Assembly: GCF_014633365.1 (NCBI RefSeq)
Contig: NC_068339.1
Location: forward strand, 2,671,001 to 2,735,000
Reading direction: 5' to 3'
Length of the DNA: 64,000 bases
Source: Diospyros lotus
Lineage: Eukaryota; Streptophyta; Magnoliopsida; Ericales; Ebenaceae
The notes under the pieces: model-generated
The model's input: only the letters and a program-made list of their open reading frames with translations
Database searches by the model: none
Told to the model about the DNA's origin: nothing
Part shown: in pieces, positions 34,930 to 46,402 of the stretch
Position numbering within the stretch: position 1 is the first letter of the stretch
Layout: each line of letters starts with the position of its first letter
Made by a program: the position numbers and the translations under genes

Positions 34930-37900
34930 CTAAGCATTATTACCCTTCCGAAGTCCTTGAAAAATGTCCCTGGTTATATTCAATTTATGAACAACACTGC
35001 TTATGTCCAACCTCTCTTGGGGTGACTCTAGAGAACATGCCACTCCAATCTTGATCATACGAATCAAGCAATCATTTTCGTAACTGCCATTTATTGGGTG
35101 GGTGGTTGACCCCCTCTTCTTGTTGCTAGTCAAGGCAACCACTTCTTCTTCATCATTGTACAAGAGTTTTGGATCCACAATGTCCATCACATGGTCAGGT
35201 ATAGCCATCCTGGCAAAGGTGAGAAGATTGAGACTTGCCTCAAACATCGACTCTGTTGGCCTCTTACCTGTCATCATCTCCAATAGCAGGATCCCAAAGC
35301 TGTAGACATCCCCGTCTCTTGAGACTTCACTTCCAAGCCCATATTCTGTAGGTTTTCAAAATAAATCATTAATTGTTGGGGCTCAGTGTTTCAACACTAA
35401 TATGGATTTTGTTAAGAATCAATAGTAGAAAAATTCATTTTTCTACACTATTGGATGAGATCTATATCTCATCCTTGCAAAATAGTAATCAAATGAAATA
35501 TAATCAATTGTAATGATTACCTGGAGCTACATAGCCAATGGTTCCTTTCACACCTACAGAATTGCTTTGATTTGGATTCATTTCTAACATTAACCTGGCC
35601 AACCCAAAATCTCCAACATGGGCAACCATGTCTGCGTCAAGAAGAATGTTGCTTGGCTTTAGGTCACAGTGAATAATTGGTGTATGGCAGTGGCGATGCA
35701 GATACTCTAGTGCAGAAGCCACATCAATCGCTATGTTTATTCTTTGTAGAAGATTAAGTCTCATGGCTTGATTATCTTGATGGTTTTCTGTTTTTGGATC
35801 TGGATGCAACCACCTCTCCAAACTACCCCAGGGCATAAACTCGTAAACTATAGCTTTGAAGTCGTTGCCTTGAAAATCAACACTTGAACAAGAAGTCAAA
35901 ATCTTGATTAGATTTCTGTGTTGGATTCTTCCCAAGGCTTCACACTCGGCCATGAAGCTCCTAGACACCCCTTGACGTTCAAGGTTAAGCACTTTGACTG
36001 CTACAGTTGTTTCCCTTAGTATTGCTTTGTATACAGAGCCAGAACTGCCTGTTCCAATCAAGTATGTTGAAGAGAAGCCTTTAGTTGCTTTGAAGAGGTT
36101 GTCGTATGATATTCTATCAAATGCATTCATCGTCAACGAATAAAAAATTGAATCTTTGCTTTTCTTCTTGGAGCAACAAAATACTGTCGATGATACCACA
36201 ACAACCACAATCGCCATAGATGGGATAGAGATCAGCAAGATGATTCTAAAAGACGTAGGATGTCTCTTCAATTGTTTCATGGTGCATGTTGGCAGGTGTA
36301 ATTCAGGTACGCCTCCACAAAGTCTAGGATTCCCCAAGACTGATATTGCAGTTGCATTTGAGAAAACTCCTTCGATCGGAACTTCACCCTCAAGATCGTT
36401 GAAAGATAAATTCAAATTGTTCAAAGAGAATTTTGCCAGGTACTTTGGGATTTGACCAAAAAAGTTGTTTCGAGAAAGATCCAAATTCGAAAGACCTCGA
36501 AGAGATTGTAAAGATGAAGGTACAAAACCTTGAAAGGAGTTTCCTTGTAAGAAAAGGGCCACAAGACTATTGCAACTACCAAGCGTGGTTGGAATCTCAC
36601 CGGACAAGTCATTTTGAGATACATCCAACTCTGCCAAATTTTTTAGATTGCCAACTTCTAAGGGTAGGTGCCCAGAGAAATGGTTCCATGCTAAATTGAG
36701 TGAAATTGAAAGAGTTGAAATGTCGAAGAGTTCTTTGGGAAGGGCTCCTATCAGGTTATTGAAAGAAAGATTCAACCATAATAATTGTTGGCAGTTTTCA
36801 AGGGTCTTTGGAACTTTTCCTTGCAATATGTTGTCATCCAAGTAAAAAAGGATCAAGGATGAGAGGTTTCCTATTGACTTCGGAATATCTCCCTCTAGCC
36901 TGTTGGAACGAAGAGACAATTTCTGCAGCTTTTTAAGATTGCCAATGTTGTAGGGAATTTTTCCCTTGAATTCATTCTCACCCAGAACTAGCCTTTGTAG
37001 TCCTGTTAGATGGCTTATTTCTGAAGGGATCTCTCCATATATATGGTTTTGTTGAAAGGTTAAGATAGACATTGTGGCTGAGAGGTTCCCGATGCTCTTA
37101 GGCAAGGATCCTTTTAGTTGGTTGAATGCAACGCTCAATAATCTCAAATTTGTGCAGTTGACCAAAGATTGAAGAAAATCCATTTCGTCAGGTTCTCCAG
37201 TCCCCAAACTATTGTTGCCTAAGTTTAAAAAATAGAGGCGAGGCAAGAGTTTGAAATCAATTGATATTTTCCCAGTAAAATAGTTAGCTTCTACTTCAAA
37301 ATATTCTATATTTGAAAAGTTGGGCAGTGACACAGGTAGGGGTCCTGTGAGATGGTTATCACCGAGCGCTAGATATTGAAGCTGGGGAAACATAGATGTA
37401 AGTTCTAATGGGATGCTGCCAGAGAGTTGGTTTTCTATTAGGGAGAGTGTTATTAATGATGAAAGGTTGTAGATAGATGAAGGTATCTTACCAGAGAGTT
37501 TATTGCCATCCAGTGAAAGAAAAGTTAAAGATTGGAGCTGGCCCAAGGCCTCTGGGATGGTTCCTGTGAAAGCATTGAAAGGCATACTTATAAACTCAAG
37601 AGATGTAAAATTTCCGATGAAAAAAGGAATCTCTCCGCTAAAATTGTTTTTTCCCATTGTAAGACCAATGAGCTTTGACAATGAACTAAGCTCTGTTGGT
37701 AGTTTACCAACCAAATTGTTCATACCAATTCGAAAATACAAAAGATTGGAGCAGTGAGATAAGTTGGCTGGGATTTCACCCGTCAGTGAATTATTAGACA
37801 AGAATAGTTCCTGCAGCCTGAATAAATTGCCAACTTGTGGTGGGATTTCACCCGTCAGTGAATTATTATACAAGAATAGTTTATGCAGCCTGAATAAATT

Positions 37901-38281
37901 GCCAACTTGTGGTGGGATTTCACCTTGAAAGCTATTGTTATTGAGCCTCAAGACTCGAAGGAAGCTCAAGTTTCCTATGTAAGGAGATATGAATCCTGTT
38001 AACCTTCTCGCATGCAAGTCCAAGATGGTGACTCGCTGGTGTCGGTTGCCACACATAACCCCTTGCCAGTTGCAGAAGTGGACACTATTGTTCCATGAAT
38101 CCATAACACCTTCCGGGTCGTGAATAATCTTAGACTTGAAGGCGAGCAGTGCTAGATGATCTGACGTGTTACCACTCCAAATAGCAGCGGTCGTGAGAAG
38201 AATTCTGAATTGCAACAAAATTGGCACGACCAAGACAAATATAGTTTGGATGTAAGGCAAATAGCAACGCATTGAACTCAT
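34930..38281 (-). CDS. LRR receptor-like kinase, class XII, non-RD (gene 1)
   Basis: Predicted plasma-membrane receptor kinase of the Xa21/EFR/At3g47570 type. Exon 1 is 35521-38281, a 175-bp intron is 35346-35520 (GT-AG, after the first base of the APE Glu codon), exon 2 is 34930-35345; 1058 aa. Signal peptide about 1-36; LRRNT with FCNWQGVMC (69-77); 23 LRRs at 83-640; C-terminal cap LCGGVPE...C; membrane helix about 679-703; kinase about 741-1040. Kinase motifs: GTGSSGSV (743-750), Lys763, HCD (871-873, Cys for Arg, hence non-RD), DFG (891-893), APE completed by exon 2, DVYSFG. The start is the first ATG; the second, at codon 4, is also possible. LRR 3 is a 72-bp tandem duplicate. TATAAATA lies 50 bp upstream and an AATAAA about 155 bp beyond the stop (34769-34774). 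Ligand unknown; immune function is inferred from the class. Confidence 0.95.
37770..37913 (-). repeat. 72-bp in-frame LRR tandem duplication
   Basis: Copies 37770-37841 and 37842-37913 match at 69 of 72 positions, and each encodes one 24-residue LRR. The three differences change His-Lys/Gln-Glu and Tyr/Ser at predicted surface positions. The gene at 57696-60977 has a single copy, which accounts for the whole length difference between the exon 1 products (920 versus 896 codons). Confidence 0.95.
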
Positions 38282-38330
38282 TTTTGAAAATGGATAGTTA
38301 TGCCATAGATTTGCATTATTGGTGTCCTTT

Positions 38331-38338
38331 TATTTATA
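38331..38338 (-). promoter_or_regulatory. Candidate TATA box of gene 1
   Basis: TATAAATA 50 bp upstream of the ATG, in a stretch conserved with gene 2 (GGTGTCC downstream, GCGTTTTT upstream). It implies a very short 5' leader. Confidence 0.5.
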
Positions 38339-38339
38339 A

Positions 38340-39098
38340 TGAGCGTTTTTCATTTGGGGTTCATATGGCCACATAAATTTTTGTGGTGAGTGGTGACATC
38401 GACATATAAATTAAATGCCCCAAGTACTTTCGCAATTTCCACAACTTACTCTAATTCCATAACAAAAGTCTGAAGTCTAAATTGAGATGAGATCAAGGTC
38501 CTTTCAAATAACAGTACATGAAATGTGAATATTTTAAAAATTAAGATTTAAAATTTGTTCATCCACACATACTTGTTCAAATGGGTCAAAGTCCAAAGAT
38601 ATTTTAAACTTTGAATCACTTTAACCTTTGCTTTGATTCATGATAAAATATTTTGCATTAAAAAATAATTTTAAAATAAAAATACTACTAATATTAGTGC
38701 ACTAATACTAAATTTAAATAATACTACTAGCTAGTATTGTGCCTAATGCATAATCTTATTTGTTATTTAAATGGTTATATCTTCATTGATAATTTTTCAA
38801 TTGTACATGAATGAATCCTTAGATACCTCGATGATGTTATTTTAAATTATTAAGAATATGTGTGAATGATCTATAATACAAAATTTATTAAGTTGTTAAT
38901 TTGAATACACTAAGTATTGTTCTAATAACTTTTTATTAAAATCTATAGAAAAACTCTGGTTCCATAGCAAAAATCTAAAGTCTAAATTGAGATGAGATAA
39001 AGGTCGTTTCAAATAAATTAAAAATATGAATATTATAAATCATAAATTTTAAATATTAATATTTAAAATTTTTTCATCCACATAAACTTGGTCAAATG
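38340..39098. other. Gene 1 upstream region and start of unit B, no gene seen
   Basis: AT-rich. Includes AAATTTTTGTGGTGAGTGGTGACATC shared with 61210-61235 and 2270. At 38583-38600 it has GGTCAAAGTCCAAAGATATT, the same site into which the hAT element at 39107 inserted in a nearby paralogous stretch. Confidence 0.6.
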
Positions 39099-39106
39099 GG
39101 TCAAAG

Positions 39107-39491
39107 TAATCATGGCCAAAATTGAACCGGACCGGCGGTTCGAACCGGAACCAGATCGGCCGGAACCGGACCCGGAACCGGCCGAACCGGAACCAGAACC
39201 GGAACCGGACTGAACCGGCGAAATTCGGTCCGGTTCCGGTTCAAGGTTCCGGGGAACCGGAACCGCCGGTTCCGGTTCCGCGGAACCGGAACAACCCCCC
39301 CCTCCCCCCTGCAGCACCCCTCCCCCCTCCCCACCACCCCCCCTCCCCCCCCGTGCAGCACCCCTCCCCCCCCAACGGTCCAAAATTGGACCGTTGGCAG
39401 CCAACGGTCCAATTCCAATTTTATTAATTTTTTTTTTAATTTTATAATTCCTATCTATATATACCCCTCCCTCCCCCACTCATTTTTCACA

Positions 39492-39528
<37 letters not shown>

Positions 39529-40123
39529 CTCAAGCTATTATTATCTCAATTTTGTCTGTCATTTAATATTTCAATTTCAATTTCTTCAATCTTCTCATTT
39601 TGTTATTTATCAATTTATTCAATTATATTGTTAATTATTTATTACTTGTTACTATATTATTTTATCATTATTATATTTTTTTATTATCATACTTTTTTCA
39701 AAAAAATGGCAAGTGAAGGTAGAAATTTTTTTATTATCATACTTTTTATTATCATACTTATTTTATCATTATTATATTTCTTCAATTTTTAGTAGTGTTT
39801 TTTTATTAAAAATATGGTTGAGAATATTTATATTTATAATTACATTTAACAATTAAAAATCGAAACCAAACCGAACCGAACAACGGAACAAGGACCAAAA
39901 TTGAATACAATAATATTTAAAAAAAATTAAAAAAATTCGGTTTCAACCGGAACCGGAACCGTTGACCGAACCGGCTCAAACCGTTGACCGAACCGGTCCA
40001 AACCGTTGACCGAATCGGCATGAACCGGAACCGAACCGTCCCAAACCGCCCTTGGGCGGTTCGGTTCAGGTTCAAAGATTTCTTGAACCGGAACCGACGA
40101 TTCATGAACCGTGGCCATGTTTA
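39107..40123. mobile_element. 1017-bp non-autonomous hAT element rich in CCGGTT
   Basis: Terminal inverted repeats TAATCATGGCCA and TAAACATGGCCA (11 of 12); 8-bp target duplication ggtcaaag (39099-39106 and 40124-40131); empty site at 38583-38600. Both subterminal zones carry many GAACCGGAACCG-type units, the left end also a C-rich tract. A TATATATACCCC box, CT repeat (39499-39522) and an ATG context AAAAAAATGGCAAGTGAAGG (about 39700-39719) may be remains of a transposase promoter and start. The Pro/Arg/Gly-rich frames at 39063-39479 are translations of the repeats. Confidence 0.9.
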
Positions 40124-40186
40124 GGTCAAAGTCCAAAGATATTTTAAATTTTGTGTAATAGACTGATATATCTTTTAACTTAGGAT

Positions 40187-41240
40187 GCGTTTGATTGCAA
40201 TGGTGGAATTTGAGTGGAAAGAAAATAAATTTCAGGAAATTGAATTGTAGGGAAAATAAATTCCTAAAAATTAGAAGTTTAAACTGTTTGATTGGTATGA
40301 TTTTCTACCTGAGAAAGATGTTATTTTCCATCTTTTAGTGTTTGATTGGTAATATTTTTTTATAGAATTTGATCATTTTCCTTGCATTTTGTGTTTGATA
40401 GGCATTATTTTTCATGAAAAATGATACATTTTTCATGAAATTTAATGGTGAAAATGTATTAAAAAACACTGAATCGTATTAAAAAAATCAAAATAATAAC
40501 TTATTCTAGATTAATTAAATCATTTTTCGAATCAAATCAAATCACAAAGTTAAAAAATTTTTGTTTTCCAAATTTACTAATTTTTACGTATTTTTTTACA
40601 CAATCACCCATGCACAATCACACATATATAGACATACACAATCACACACACACATACACAGTCAAACATACACACATACACAATCACACACAAATAAACA
40701 TACACAATCACACACATAGAGACACAATCATACATACACACATACAAATATACACATTCCCGCACACAAACATATATATACATATATATATATACATACA
40801 CACAGATACAATCATACATACACACATATACATATATACACGTCCCTGCACACAGACATATATATATATATATACACACACACATATATATACACGCACA
40901 CATACATACATATTTTTGGAAAGCAGCCTCCTGCTCACACACTTGCCACCGATCCACTTGCTCGCTCGCTCGCCCTTTCTCTCATTCGCTCTCTGTCCCT
41001 TTCTCACTTTCAGTTGAAGGGGATGAAGACGAGAGCACAATGAACATTATTTTCCAATTACCTGAAAAATTAGAGCTCCTCCCCCCAAGGAAAATGGTTT
41101 TCGTGATTTGAAGGAAAAAACGATCATGTGACCAGAAATTAGAAAATGAGTTGCTTCGGAAAATTTTGGCTGTCAAACACTACACAAGTGAACATTTAGG
41201 TGGAAAAAATGTCTTTTCCCAAGAAATAAATGGCTATCAA
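40187..41240. mobile_element. Non-autonomous TIR element with CA repeat, copy B
   Basis: Begins GGATGCGTTTGATTGCAA and ends GGCTATCAAACGCGGCC. Same structure as 207-1238, with the CA/TA microsatellite at 40600-40910. Its frames are repeat translations. Confidence 0.5.
40600..40910. repeat. CA/CATA/TA microsatellite
   Basis: Same composition as 610-905, with different unit numbers. Confidence 0.9.
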
Positions 41241-41408
41241 ACGCGGCCTTAGGGTGTGTTAGATTAGAATTATTTTACATGAAAAATGTCACATCAATGA
41301 AAAATTTTTCATGCTTGTATGTTTGATTGTTTAACATTTTTCATGAATTTTTTTTATAGTACAACACATTAAAGTATATTTTGACCCATTTTTCATAGAA
41401 AATTGCAA

Positions 41409-41488
41409 CTAGGGGAGGTGGGAATTGTTTTCCATGTAATTGAAAAATATTTTCCTTTTCCACGGAAAACAATTCCCACCTCCCCTAA
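41409..41488. repeat. Foldback hairpin, copy B
   Basis: Arms 41409-41436 and 41461-41488, with CTAGGGGAGGTGGGAATTG against its complement; two mismatches at arm ends. Confidence 0.85.
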
Positions 41489-42244
41489 TCATATCTTCAT
41501 TCATAATTTTTCAATTGTATATAATGAATTCCTAGATAATTTGATAATCTTATTTTAACTTGTCTTATATGTGACAATAATTTATAACACAGAATTTCTT
41601 AAGTTGTTAATTTTATTTATGACACCCTTAAAAATATCATTAGAATAGAGTAATTTGACCTATCTTATTTAATATACATAATTTATAATTTATTATGCAT
41701 ATTTAATAAATTTATTTGATACACTTCCAGAAGTTAACCTTCTAAGGGTGGGTTTCTTTGAACCCTAATTATACCAACTCCGTCTTTTTAACTCTAAGTA
41801 ATCAAGTTGTTATCTCATAATAATAATTTAGTTATCGCAAAAAAATTATAAAAAATATATACATTTTAAAGTTAATGAATTTTATAATATTTTTTTCCAT
41901 TACAATAATAAAATATGAATAAATAAATATATTTTGAGTTTTGAGATTATTTTGGATGAAAACACTCAAAACAACTTTTTGTTGTTTTGAATTTTCTTTA
42001 TAATTTTTTTTTTCAAAAATGTATTTTTAAAAACAGAAAAGAGAACGCGTTTTTATTATTTTAGAAAATTAAAAATTAAAAATGACTTGAAAACAGTAAA
42101 GAAAACGTAATCTTGAAGTTTGAATCATTTTAGCCTCTATTTTGATTCCTGATATAATATTTTGCATTGAAGAATAATTTTCATATGAAAATGCATACAC
42201 AAAAATATATATCTAATTAGAGTGGAAACCCCAGGAAAAAAGCG

Positions 42245-42277
<33 letters not shown>
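42245..42277. repeat. 33-base poly-C tract
   Basis: Uninterrupted C run where unit A has two short C runs separated by ATCCA (6508-6530). Another run of 21 C lies at 63903-63923 in the repeated segment after the gap. Confidence 0.95.
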
Positions 42278-42279
<2 letters not shown>

Positions 42280-42296
42280 AGCACGTAAAATTAAAG

Positions 42297-42402
42297 GTTC
42301 GCCGTTGGTCTACACGGAACAAGGGCCCAGCTAACCCATGAAACACTCCGTCTGGGGAGTACGGTCGGAATACCGAAACTCAAAGGAATTGACGGACGGA
42401 GT
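42297..42402 (+). pseudogene. Mitochondrial-type SSU rRNA fragment
   Basis: Contains GGGGAGTACGGTCGGAATACC and GAAACTCAAAGGAATTGACG, the universal SSU rRNA 885-920 region (E. coli numbering). The upstream TGAAACACTCCG and GTTGGTCTACACGG text agrees with plant mitochondrial 18S as I recall it, rather than plastid 16S or nuclear 18S. Several differences (GGAATACC for the usual GCAAGACC; loss of the GGGGGCC continuation) mark it as a decayed insert. It replaces a short stretch of unit A (near 6545). A partial second copy lies at 63944-64000. Confidence 0.8.
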
Positions 42403-42539
42403 GGTTCCTAGTTGTTGTTTCTGCTTTTGCTCTAAAACTTCTGTTGAATTCAATTCCCCATCTTTTGTGTAACTATTTTTGACAATGTTCAAGAAAATTT
42501 TAAGCATCGTGCATGTATTGGTACAATGCGCCCTTAATT

Positions 42540-42990
42540 ATATTATGGTAAAAACTTTCATCTAAAATCTTTAATAGGGTATGGAAAACATAAGCCAATT
42601 GCAAATTAAGGTTGAATAGTCAATATAACCCCAATCATAGAAATTTTATATGGAAACTTGTCCTTCAAAAAAGTTGAATTCCTGGTTATATATAATGGAA
42701 AGTTAATAAAATCAATCTTTGCAGTGAAACCAACCTGCTAATTAAGAAACAATTTCCATACTAGCCAGTAACAAAGACCCAAGCATGAGCTGCCACCCCA
42801 TCAAATTAAATATTCTTTCAAATAAGGGTTAATTCTTTCAAATAAGTGCACATGAAATGGTAAATACGCTCCTCCGATCCTCACCCCGACCCTGATTATA
42901 AATAAGTCCCGTGTAAAACTAGCTAGAAGATTTAAATCGATCTGGATCTTTATCTGACTCTAATTCTTAACATGTTTAGGAAATTGATTT
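42540..42990. other. B-only spacer, nothing recognised
   Basis: Diverges from the unit A copy after GGTACAATG (42528) and rejoins at TTTTCTCTATCAATTGCTC (42994). No terminus, frame or RNA motif seen. Confidence 0.5.
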
Positions 42991-43479
42991 TTCATTTTCT
43001 CTATCAATTGCTCTACAAATGTTAAGAGGCCACTCCAATACTTGTGCTTTTTTTAAAAAAAAAAAAAAAAAAAAAGAGTGGCTCCTTTGAGAATTCGTTA
43101 GATTCTTTATATGAATATATAAATAATAAAAATAAAATAAAACCAATCAATAAATTACTAATTTATAATAATAATAATTAATAAAAAAATATGGATAGTA
43201 ATAAAACATTAAAATATAGATATTATTCCAAAAAATCTACCAATCAAATACAAAGTGATAAGGATCCAATCAAATTTTGTGTTGTCTTGGACTAACTTGG
43301 CTACCAACTTTGTCCGAAATTCAATTATTCAAAGTGTCAACACTCAAATTTGTTTTTTTCTTTTTTTTTTCTAAATTGATTAGTCAAATTAGGGATCAAA
43401 TTTTCTTCCCCCAACCAACCTGCAGGCGGAGGTTAGAGGTGAATATTCTTTTAATTCAAAGAAAAAAGAAAAAGAAAAA

Positions 43480-44050
43480 GAAATAGGTGATCAATATTAA
43501 ATTTATTTATTTTTTGTGTGAATATAATAAATCAAATTAAAATTGCTTAAAACACAATTAACTGTTTTCAACTTTTCATTGAAATTAGAAATGGCTGATT
43601 TTTTTTTTTAAATCACTCAAATCAGTTAAACAAAATTAATTTAAACCATCAAATTATCAAATAATGAGAGAAATGATTGATTATGATTTAGTTTTAAGTT
43701 TTAGATCGTTAAAACGTCTATATGTCAAATCTCAAATAAAATTAATTTTTTATTTAATTTTAATTGATTGATAAGTAAATAATCATTTCATAAATTTTGA
43801 TTTAATGATATAATAAGGTAACACTTTTGATAAATAGTTTAAATTTCTTAACTTTTTTCTCTCACTCTCAATTGTGTAAATTAGTAATTTTGGTGGGTTT
43901 TGTTTATTTTGGTGGTCCACTCATCTTTTTTCTTCTTTACCCTACCATTATAAAATGAGTACTGTTAGGTGTCATGATTATCATAAGTTATGACGCCTAT
44001 ATGGCAGCACATCATTAGATGTGCTGCGCCTCACATGTGAGAGAATGCAA
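43480..44050. other. B-only insertion between duplicated 130-bp blocks
   Basis: The block CAATTATTCAAAGTGTCAAC...GGAGGTTAGAGGTGAATATTC occurs at 43321-43454 and again at 44055-44182, once in unit A (7697-7813). The text between is AT-rich, with a hairpin CAGCACATC-ATTA-GATGTGCTG at 44005-44026. The C-rich 3' edge of each block shares CTGCAGGCGGAGG. Confidence 0.55.
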
Positions 44051-44439
44051 CCTCAATTATTCAAAGTGTCAACACTCAAATTTATTTTTTTTCTTTTCTT
44101 TTCTAAATTGATTAGTCAAATTAGGGATCACATTTTCTTCCCCCAACCAACCTGCAGGCGGAGGTTAGAGGTGAATATTCTGAGTAAATGGGGTCCACTT
44201 ACCATTATAAAATAAAACCAACCAATTGTTATATCTAAGGTTCCAACAAAGTTAGAGGGACACTAGCCGTTGGCAATAGATCAAATCAACCGTGGTCGAT
44301 TTATATTTTATTTTTATTTTATATTAAATTTAACTTACTTTATTAGTGTTGTGTCATTGGTAAAAATTTCGTTAAAAAATTAAAGAAAATCTAAAAGCCC
44401 AAAATAATTTTTTGTTCTAAAAGGAGTATATTTTGTCGT

Positions 44440-44910
44440 ATACCGGGGGGTCTCATGCAACGCGCAAACTAGATAACTCTAACATCTAAAAATTCAAGAT
44501 AAATGTCATCTATAAAAGATAAATATCATCCATAAGAATTTTAATCATAACGAGTTCCAAAATATAAAAAATTTAATTTTAATAAAATTAGAAAATGATA
44601 AAATAGACATTATCTGTGAGAATGCTAATCCTGAACTAATTGGGATTATTTTGTATTGCTCTATAAATAAACAGACACTTATTCCAGAAAATGTATCTCT
44701 CTAATACTGATTTTAATATGACATTCATCATTTTTAGTATATGATTTAAGCATCGGATTATTTGCGTGGGACCTCTCCACACTCTCTGATTGTTTTTTTT
44801 CTTGCAGACTCAGGTGATGACATTTCCAGTCAAATGAATTTATTGTTCTGATTCAGGACTAACAATTGGTGTCGTATATATGTGGAAAAAGTTCAAAAAA
44901 CCTAAGGATA
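44440..44910 (+). mobile_element. Gypsy LTR and primer-site relic, copy B
   Basis: Same relic as 8090-8560: TATA in CTCTATAAATAAACAG near 44661-44676, GCAGACTCAGGTGATGAC, and AATTGGTGTCGTATATATGTGG near 44864-44885 with a small TAAT-type expansion. Confidence 0.55.
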
Positions 44911-45249
44911 GTAAATGGTCCTTATACTATCTCAAGTTGAAAGTAACAAACACGACGAAAAGGGTCCTAATGTAGACAACTCTCTTAATACTAATATGCT
45001 AAGGTTCCAGGATTCATGAGAATAATCCAATCTTAACTAACATACTCATCATGATTTCAAGACTCTCAATCACTTTTTTGGTTCAAGCCTAACTACCCCA
45101 TGCGCTCAAATTGGGGGGCCACCGATATTATTCTAAAATGATAGGTCCGAGGAAAACATGTTCAAATTGCAAATTATAAAGCCTTATTATTTAAAACCTA
45201 ATATTAAAGCGTGAAATATGTAATAACAATCTAGGACTCATTATGCAAA

Positions 45250-45545
45250 AATCAAATATTAGAAACGCAAAAAGCATAAGAATGATTTGGAATGAGAAAC
45301 GCATAAAATGTGAGAATGATCTGGAATCAGAAACGCAAAAAATGTGAGAATGATTTGGAATAAAAAAATACAAAAAGCGTGAAAATAATCTAGAATTAGA
45401 AACTTAGAAATCGTGAGAATTAATGATTTGGAATTAAAAACGCAAAAAGTGTAAGAATGATCTAGAATTATAAATGCAAAAAATGTGAGAATTATCCAAA
45501 ATCAAAAGCTCAAAAAATGTGAGAATGATCTAGCATTATAAATAA
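45250..45545. repeat. Degenerate 33-bp minisatellite, copy B
   Basis: Same array as 8911-9205; units carry independent substitutions. Confidence 0.7.
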
Positions 45546-45664
45546 GGACAAACCATGACACACTCTACTTTATCCTCCAGTAAACTCGAATGAATGAAAG
45601 AGTGAGAAGTAATTGTTGTATCATAGACAAAAGGCCATTAAAAGACCCAAAGTCCAAAATGACA

Positions 45665-45745
45665 AATGCCAACGCATTGAACTCAATTTTGAAAATGGAT
45701 AGATACGCAAAAGACTTGTGTTATTGGTGCCCTTTTACAAGCGTT
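45665..45745 (-). pseudogene. Relic of an LRR-RLK start codon and upstream region, copy B
   Basis: CCAACGCATTGAACTCAATTTTGAAAATGG corresponds base for base to the start region of gene 1 (38270-38300): on the minus strand an ATTGAGTTCAATGCG context, with the first ATG changed to ATT but the second kept. Only about 6 codons remain before unrelated sequence. The 5' flank (TTATTGGTGCCC, CAAGCGTTTTTGAG) follows. Confidence 0.7.
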
Positions 45746-46235
45746 TTTGAGTAAGAATTCTCAATTCTTAACTGTTAGAATATTTTTTTCTTTTTATATT
45801 TATACGGTAATATGATTCTTTTTGATAAATAAATAAACAATGTCATTGTTAATTATATTTTTTATACAAATTTTTGTACTAACTTTTCACTCTTAATTTA
45901 TCAAGCCCCATATATGTAGAGCTAGCTAGAAGATTTAAATCTGAATCTCTATCTAACTTTATTTCTAAAGATATATATTTAGTGATATATAAGATTTTTT
46001 CATTTTCTCTATTAATTGATTTGCAAATGTTAAGAGACACTATTCTTGCGGTTTCCGAGAACAAAAAATGGCTCCATGTTGATGTCTGGACAAAGTTGAG
46101 GAAATTCAGTAGCTTCTTTAAATTTACTTGGATGTCAGTATTTAATTAGTTAATGTTTACATATTCATTCTCGCATGTGAACAAAATTATAACAAGTAAT
46201 ATAATGATGAATAAAGTATCGTTCTCATGAGAATT

Positions 46236-46402
46236 AGTTTTTGATCTCTACTTTAACAATTATTAACTTTAATAAGCCACATACAATAAAACAATTATTC
46301 ACTGTACATAGTTATTATTAGTTTTTGATCTCTACTTTAACAATTATTAACTTTAATAAGCCACATACAATAAAACAATTATTCACTGTACATAGTTATT
46401 AT
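46236..46402. repeat. 84-bp tandem duplication
   Basis: 46236-46319 is repeated at 46320-46402 almost exactly; unit A has one copy (near 9888-9970). Confidence 0.9.

Larger units (their letters stand above)
1..38900. repeat. Segmental duplication unit A
   Basis: Read by eye against 38910-62000. Matching blocks run in the same order: 1-1840 with 38910-41845, 6480-7170 with 42220-43320, 7695-11180 with 44050-50580, 13295-16472 with 50600-53783, 25353-27983 with 53779-56275, and 34690-38340 with 57470-61040. Differences between blocks are mostly transposon insertions or local deletions. The outer limits are approximate and I have no computed identity. Many short blocks (for example the segment starting near 1600) also recur elsewhere in the window, so the history includes more than one duplication round. 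Confidence 0.85.

Noticed and set aside
36156..37757. Several plus-strand frames of 65-99 aa
   Set aside because: Antisense shadows of gene 1 exon 1.
39063..39479. Gly/Ser/Pro-rich frames resembling structural proteins
   Set aside because: They read through CCGGTT repeats of the hAT element and cross its left boundary.
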